Shown here: positions 59,001 through 64,000 of the stretch, piece by piece | Numbering within the stretch: position 1 is the stretch's first letter | Layout: each line of letters begins with the position of its first letter | Origin: Pollenia angustigena | Taxonomy: Eukaryota > Arthropoda > Insecta > Diptera > Polleniidae | DNA: 64,000 bases | Assembly (NCBI GenBank): GCA_930367215.1 | Contig: OV884058.1 | Location: 103,501,802-103,565,801, forward strand | Reading direction: 5' to 3' | Notes under the pieces: model-generated | Database searches by the model: none | What the model was told of the DNA's origin: nothing | What the model saw: the letters and a program-made list of their open reading frames with translations, nothing else | Made by a program: the position numbers and the translations under genes

Positions 59001-60162
59001 GAGATATGAGCAAAAAACCGCGACTAACTCTAATTTTTTCCAAAAATCCCATGTGTTTGTTGTATTTTTATTACTTTTTGTTGTATATCTGTGGAACGGC
59101 AAAAGCCAAAGTTTCCAAATTAGGTACACACATTAAGGTTGCCAATACACACCGTCCTACAAAATGTGGGCGGGATTGGAGAAGTGGGCGTGGTACCTCC
59201 CGTACAAAAAAAATTAAAAATTGTATAAAAACCAAAATTTTAGGGCTGCCATATGTCCTATGACTTGTATACCATATATCAGAAATTTTTAGAAGAACAT
59301 ATTTTATAAAAAACTCGGGAAAATCGGTTCAGATACAAAAAAGTTATGACCAAAATTAAATTTTTTTTTTTTTAAATACCTACTTTTGGGAACCATAGAT
59401 CTCACCGAGTCCAAGCTTTATAACTAAAGTAAATGGTAAATTTCTTCTTAAATACGTCGGTATATAAATCTGTCAAATCGGTTAAAAAAAGGCTGAGTTA
59501 TGAGCAAAAAACCACGACTACCTCTAATTTTTCCCAAAAATCTCTTGTGGTTGTTGTAATTTTATTACTTTTTGCTGTATATCTGGAAAACGGCAAGAGC
59601 CAAAATTTCCAAATTAGGTACAAACATTTAAGTTATCAATATACACCATCCCACAAAAAGTGGGCGGGATTGGAGAAGTGGGCGTGGTACCTCCCATACA
59701 AAAAATATCAAAAATTGTATAAAAACCGGAATTTTTGGACTGTAATATAACCTATGGTTACGCCTTATATATCAAAAGATCGGAAATTTTTAGTAGAAAA
59801 TATTTTCTAAAAAACTCAGGAAAATCGGTGCAGATACGAAGAAGTTATGACCAAAATATTAATTTTTTTGGAAAAATACTCATTTTCGGGAAGCATAGAT
59901 CTTCCCGAGTCCAAGTTTTATAACCGAAATAACTGGCAAATTTCTTCTTAACATGTCGGTATATAAATCTGTCAAATCGGTTAAGAAATAGCTGAGTTAT
60001 GACCAAAATACTGAAATCCCAAAAATTACTCTTTTTTTATACCCTAAAAAGGGTATATATAACTTTGTCATTCCGTTTGTAATTTCTACAATATTGATCC
60101 TACACCCTATAAAGTATATATATTCTGGGTCCTTATGAAAAGCGAAGTTCAAATCCGGTTGT
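53075..60162 (+). repeat. Tandem array of a 1.7-kb interspersed repeat
   Basis: The anchor AGGGTATATATAACTTTG occurs at 53103, 54927, 56634, 58342 and 60050, giving units of 1824, 1707, 1708 and 1708 bp and a truncated fifth. Each unit is itself three diverged sub-repeats of about 510 bp (each with TGAG.TATGAGCAAAAAACC and GGGATTGGAGAAGTGGGCGT). Units begin with GTCCGTCTGTCCGTCTGTC-type text and a hairpin (TATACCCT...AGGGTATA), typical of a widespread fly repeat. Units 2-4 share a 117-bp deletion that unit 1 lacks and are almost identical to one another. Open frames of 85, 105 and 62 codons recur because the DNA does; nothing suggests they are translated. The last unit ends at a C run (60171-60188). 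Confidence 0.9.
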
Positions 60163-60432
60163 CTCTTATTCCCCCCCCCCCCCCCCCCTCTTTGCATTTG
60201 TTTACATATACTAGCATAATGCCCAATATGATTTTCGTTACCACCCTTCTTTATTATTTCATCTATTTAACGAAATAATTTTAACAAATAGAAACGGGGA
60301 ATTTCTGATTATTTTTGCTACTTAAAAACTCGCCAAAAAAGATAAATCTACGGTATGACAACAATGCCTTTACTAAAAGAAACAAACAAACACACATATA
60401 TGGTACAGACCATTTTGGTGAATATAGGCCAC

Positions 60433-60541
60433 TATTACGGTTCACAACTCAAATAAGTTGATTCGGTTTACAACTTTGCTGAGGTGAGTTGACACAACTG
60501 AGTTGAGTTGACACAACTGAGTTGAGTTGTGAACAGTAAAA
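60433..60541. repeat. Short inverted repeat around GAGTTGACACAACT duplication
   Basis: GGTTCACAACTCAA at the left pairs with TTGAGTTGTGAAC at the right; in between, GAGTTGACACAACTGAGTT is present twice in tandem. Possibly a very small MITE. Confidence 0.5.
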
Positions 60542-60824
60542 GGAGCCATATTTAATTTTAATGATATTCAAACAACGTTCGTTCATGGTTCAGGCGTCTA
60601 GGGGGTTGAGTTTAGAAACTGTGAGTCCTCTGGTTCGAATCTTGGTTTTTCAAAGAGAAATTTTTTTTTAACTTTTATGTTCTAAAAACGATTTTAAAAA
60701 AATATTTACCAGTTTTCGATTTTAAAACTTAATTTATAATGAAGCTTTTAGTATTGCAAATACATATGTATGTATATGTAAAAATTATTTTGTTTTTGTC
60801 TAGTTGCTCTGGTATCTGCTCGCA
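60542..60824. other. Unassigned sequence
   Basis: Contains a tRNA B-box-like GGTTCGAATCT at about 60632 without a foldable tRNA around it; otherwise nothing recognised. Confidence 0.35.
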
Positions 60825-60895
60825 CAATGGTGAAGGGTATATAAGATTCGGCACAGCCGAATATAGCACTCTTACTTGTTTTATATTTATTTATT
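60825..60895 (+). repeat. 3' terminal piece of the 1.7-kb repeat family
   Basis: GGTGAAGGGTATATAAGATT then TTCGGCACAGCCGAA (a perfect 6-bp stem hairpin) and AGCACTCTTACTTGTTTT. In fly genomes this text is the usual other end of repeats that begin ATACCCT...GTCCGTCTG, so it probably closes the element whose expanded body is 53075-60162; the association is from general knowledge. Confidence 0.55.
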
Positions 60896-60922
60896 TACTT
60901 GGGGTATTAACAAGGTGTGCTA

Positions 60923-61866
60923 TCTATATATGTATATAAAACAGGATGTATGTATGTATGTATGTAACGTATAGACTCCAAAACGGCTGGGCCGATTTTG
61001 ATGAAATTTTCAGGGAATCTTCAGAATATTCAGACGGGTGACACTGTTTAGTCTGATTATTGATTTTCGGTCTGCGGGCGGAGGGGCGTGGCAAAATCCA
61101 ATTTTCATATCGCACCACCAATGACATCTATATATTTTGGACGATTTTTTTCTTTAAAATGATCGCCATGGTCCAACTTAGATTTATACGAAAAGAAAAT
61201 TTTGCCCCGCCCACTTTTTTCGAATTACCTAAAATCAGAAAACGGCTCCATCGATTTGACAAATTTTTCTTTAAAATGTTCGTATTAATCTATTTTAAGT
61301 TTTCATCGAAAGAAATATTTACCACGCCTACTTTTACGCCCACTTTTTCTATTAAGCGCATAACTTGAGAACGGTTTGACCGATTTGGACGATTTTTTCT
61401 TTAAAATGATTGCAATGGTCCAACTTAGGTTTTTACGGAAAACAATTTTGCCCCGCCCACTTTTTCGATTTACCTAAAATCAAAAAACGGCTCCATCGAT
61501 TTGACAAATTTTTCTTTTAAATGTTCGTATTAATCCATTTTACGTTTTCATCGAAAGAAAAATGTTCCACGCCTACTTTTACGCCCACTTTTATATTAAG
61601 TGCATAACTTGAGAACCCTTTGACCGATTTGAACGTTTTTTTCTTTAAAATCATCGCCATGGTCCAACTTAGGTTTTTACGGAAAGAAAATTTTGCCCCC
61701 ACCATTTTAACGCCCACTTTTTTCGATTTACCTTAAATCAGAAAACGGCTCCATCGATTTGACTAATTTTTCTTTCAAATGTTTTTATCTTTTTAACGGA
61801 TTTTAAAAATCGAACGCAAACGTTTTTCCTAATTTGGACAGGACAACGTCTGTCGGGTCAGCTAGT
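60923..61866 (+). mobile_element. Non-autonomous Helitron-like element
   Basis: It begins TCTATATATGTATATAAAAC after an A and ends CAGCTAGT, preceded by a short hairpin (GACA-ACGTC-TGTC) about 10 bp before the end, the classic Helitron 5'-TC and 3' hairpin-CTRRT arrangement. Near the 5' end are TGTATGTATGTATG and GGGCCGATTTTGATGAAAT, common in insect Helitrons. The base after CTAGT is C rather than the expected T. No Rep/helicase gene is present. Confidence 0.7.
61130..61795 (+). repeat. Internal tandem repeat of the Helitron (about 250 bp)
   Basis: TTCTTTAAAATGAT.GC.ATGG then TCCAACTTAG.TTTTACG recurs near 61150, 61398 and 61642; CGGCTCCATCGATTTGAC recurs near 61244, 61488 and 61747. This gives about two and two-thirds units. 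Confidence 0.7.
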
Positions 61867-62034
61867 CATGTTATATTGTCATAATGTTTTAACATTTTAC
61901 AATGGTTTAAAAATATTGTTGTTGCTTTGTAGCTAAAAACGGGGAGTCAGTATTCGGAAGGGAAACCATGTGCTAGAGCTGCAAAACAATCGATTGTACT
62001 ATCAATAGTTTTATTTTTGGCGGACTATCAATAG

Positions 62035-62060
62035 TTTTTATCACTATCGATACTATCGGA
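62035..62060. promoter_or_regulatory. TATCGATA site in a CTATC-rich cluster
   Basis: TATCGATA at 62045-62052 lies among ACTATCAATAG (twice) and ACTATCGG. TATCGATA is the DREF/BEAF-32 consensus in flies. The match is short and nothing nearby looks like a promoter, so this is only a candidate. Confidence 0.2.
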
Positions 62061-62449
62061 AAATTTTAAAAGTAACTCAAAAGTTTAAACATTTTGAACC
62101 ACTTATTAGATGGAAGTTTTAAACATGGGTTAAACTTTTTTAGTTCTTTGGGAAAAAGGAAAAGCATTTAAGTTGACTTATCCTAAATTTGAGTTTTTTT
62201 TTAGATCTTTACATTCAAAAGTACACATGCAACAGCAACTTGAAACAATGGCACCCTTGAGATCTTCACAATCAAAATTACACAAAGTTTTAATTATTTT
62301 GTACGACTTTTCAGCAAATTATAGAAAAATAACTCTTTGCGTACATATCTTTTTTCAATGTGTAATAATATTAAGAATAAAAACTTAAGTTTACTTCCGA
62401 TCTGTGAGATAAAGAATGCTTAGGAACAAAAACTTTAAAAAAATAATTA

Positions 62450-62765
62450 ATTTTAAAAGATTTTGTTATTCGTGCTTAATTCCCAGTTTTTATTATTATT
62501 TTTAAATTTTGATATTGTTACAAGTAGAACTGTTGCTTATAAGTCTTATACGTTTAACAGTTTTATTTGGTTTAATATCTTTAGTTTTTCTAAAATCTTT
62601 ATGATGATCTGGCCTAAGCAACCAGTGAAATGCGCATAGGAATAGCTTATCCCATCAACAATAAATTTCAAGTGTTTTTATCAAGAATAAAAACTGGGAA
62701 TTAAGCACGAATAACAAAATCTTTTAAAATTAAAATTTTGTATTCCCAAAAATTATTTTGACTTT
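62450..62765. repeat. Foldback unit with 45-bp perfect arms
   Basis: 62450-62494 and 62686-62730 are exact complements (core GTGCTTAATTCCCAGTTTTT). The loop and right side (TGGCCTAAGCAACCAG, GAAATGCGCATAG) match the dispersed copy at 8735-8895. Perfect arms suggest a recent duplication or gene conversion between arms. Confidence 0.75.
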
Positions 62766-62924
62766 AAAAAAATATAACCGCACACAAGTGATGATTATTT
62801 TAGAATAGGAGTAAATTTTCAAAAATCACCTTTAAAATTTAAAAAATAGACTTAAGAACATTTTCCTTATTGCCACAGAATTATGTACTAACTTACATAT
62901 TAAAATTATGTTAATCGCATCTAC

Positions 62925-63128
62925 CAAGGCAAATTAACTACAGGTAGTGTCGAAACGGCATCTGATTTTGACAGTTCGAGCTTATTTGTTTTGATTTGTT
63001 TGTGTTTTGCTAATAATGGTTGACATTTCGAGCTAATGGCACTAACATTGCAATGCAAAAACCCGTGTTGTTTCTGTTGTTTTTGAATTGTTGTAGTTCC
63101 GACACCACCTGTAGTTGAATTCGCCTTG
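62925..63128. mobile_element. hAT-like miniature element, uninterrupted copy
   Basis: Ends CAAGGCAAATTAACTACAGG and the complement of CAAGGCGAATTCAACTACAG pair over about 30 bp with few mismatches. This is the same family as 9319-9814 and carries the single CACTAACA (63040-63047) at which the element at 9371-9725 inserted in the other copy. No coding content. Confidence 0.7.
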
Positions 63129-63549
63129 GTACCTACCTTATATAAACTAAATTAATTCAAAGAGTGTTACCTTGTTTATTCAGCTAAAATAAGTATAAGT
63201 TAAAAAAAATAGCAGCCAGGGTTCTTAGAAGTGGTGCGTTCTCGCTAAATGTGGCTATTTTTTTTTTACCTGTTTGTAATTTTTTATAAACGAAAGTCTT
63301 AAAAAAATGAATGCGGCTATTTTGTTAAATACTTTATTCTAAAAAAATTTTTATGAATAAATTTTTAAAGCAAGGGTTACGAAATAACCTTTTAAATTTC
63401 TAGACTTAAGTTAATTATTTTGACGTCAAAGGTGAAAAAAAAACTAACAACCCTGGTGACAATTAACCGTCTCTATAAAAAATTTATATTAATTATAAAC
63501 TATAGATAACACTGAAATTTAAAGTGAATATGCTGTTCTTTAAGCTGGA
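63129..63549. other. Unassigned sequence
   Basis: No gene or repeat recognised. Confidence 0.4.
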
Positions 63550-63852
63550 GGTCCATACCACGCGTTTTCGCCTACACGCAGCGCATGCTTTTCTAACCTT
63601 ACTTGCATTCTACGTTTCAAGTTACATGCAACGCTTTTTATGCAGCAGCAGCACAAGTAAAAATAAAATTTAATTTGTCAAAATCAGCTGATTTGTTCGA
63701 ACGCTGCTTGTGACGCTTACAAAAGTAGAAAGTAAACCTACTTTTCGCCTCAAGGCGTCTACGCTTTTGTGCATGTTACTTACTACGTATAACTACACAG
63801 ATTCTACTTTTTTGACAGCTGCGTATGCTGCGAATAACGCGTGGTGTGGACC
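63550..63852. mobile_element. 303-bp MITE
   Basis: GGTCCATACCACGCGTT at the left pairs with AACGCGTGGTGTGGACC at the right (one mismatch), followed inward by GCAGCGCATGC and GCTGCGTATGC. GC content is higher than in the surroundings. No certain target duplication. Confidence 0.7.
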
Positions 63853-64000
63853 AGAGATCAGCAATGAATCGTTTTTTCGCTACTCATATTGACTCATGCA
63901 ATTGTAAGTATAATTGCGTAGAAATCATTTCAACTTAACTACTCTGATTCACTCATACTCACAAGAGAAATATTTATGAGTGCGACGTCGACATTATACG

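Noticed and set aside
53883..59923. Recurrent open frames of 85, 105 and 62 codons as a gene family
   Set aside because: They repeat because the 1.7-kb unit repeats. They are Lys/Asn-rich, lack domain features, and the frames are interrupted in the related sub-repeats and relics at 15.4 and 29 kb.
60585..60655. Possible tRNA gene (GGTTCGAATCT)
   Set aside because: The T-stem does not pair and no A box stands at the right distance.

Overview
The window is AT-rich eukaryotic DNA with no intact protein-coding host gene. It looks like an intergenic or large intronic stretch of a brachyceran fly, most likely a calyptrate (house fly or blow fly type). That assignment is inference. It rests on the mix of transposon families: Tc1/mariner transposases with a DUF4817-type N-terminus, hAT and PIF/Harbinger-like miniature elements, a Helitron with a CTAGT end, RTE-like non-LTR relics, a Ty3/Gypsy-type LTR element primed by tRNA-Lys, and the GTCCGTCTGTCCGTCTG-rich repeat common in fly genomes. 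Nearly everything readable is mobile DNA or its remains.

Layout. 1-10.4 kb holds miniature inverted-repeat elements, a palindromic foldback family, an internally deleted Tc1/mariner copy, the 3' end of a non-LTR retrotransposon, a tRNA-derived SINE-like unit, long degenerate AT-rich repeats and a hAT-type element nested in an older relative. 13.2-16.4 kb is a large pair of inverted arms; one arm carries a 249-bp element and the other arm preserves its empty site. 19.2-20.5 kb is a hAT-like element with an 8-bp target duplication.

20.7-29.0 kb is the most striking block. It contains three long LTRs (about 2.1, 1.8 and 2.1 kb), each filled with a tandem array, plus a broken gag-protease region. 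The first LTR faces right and the other two face left. The two outer LTRs share the same order of array variants. A single inversion of about 24103-28983 would turn the block into a normal LTR-gag-3' end-LTR-internal-LTR tandem.

29-41 kb is mostly unassigned sequence with a few miniature elements and tandem arrays (33.1-34.0 and 38.2-39.5 kb). 41.3-44.6 kb is a nest: an old Tc1/mariner relic, then a hAT element with an exact 8-bp duplication (TATGAAGG), then inside it a much younger Tc1/mariner copy whose transposase is broken by one stop codon. 47.2-47.9 kb holds an RTE-like relic on the minus strand and 51.7-52.5 kb another Tc1/mariner relic. 53.1-60.2 kb is four tandem copies (plus a fragment) of a roughly 1.7-kb unit. 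60.9-61.9 kb is a non-autonomous Helitron, and 62.4-63.9 kb holds three more inverted-repeat elements.

There is no pathway or operon here. The relationships among features are nesting and amplification histories: who inserted into whom, which copies preserve empty sites, and which unit was duplicated.
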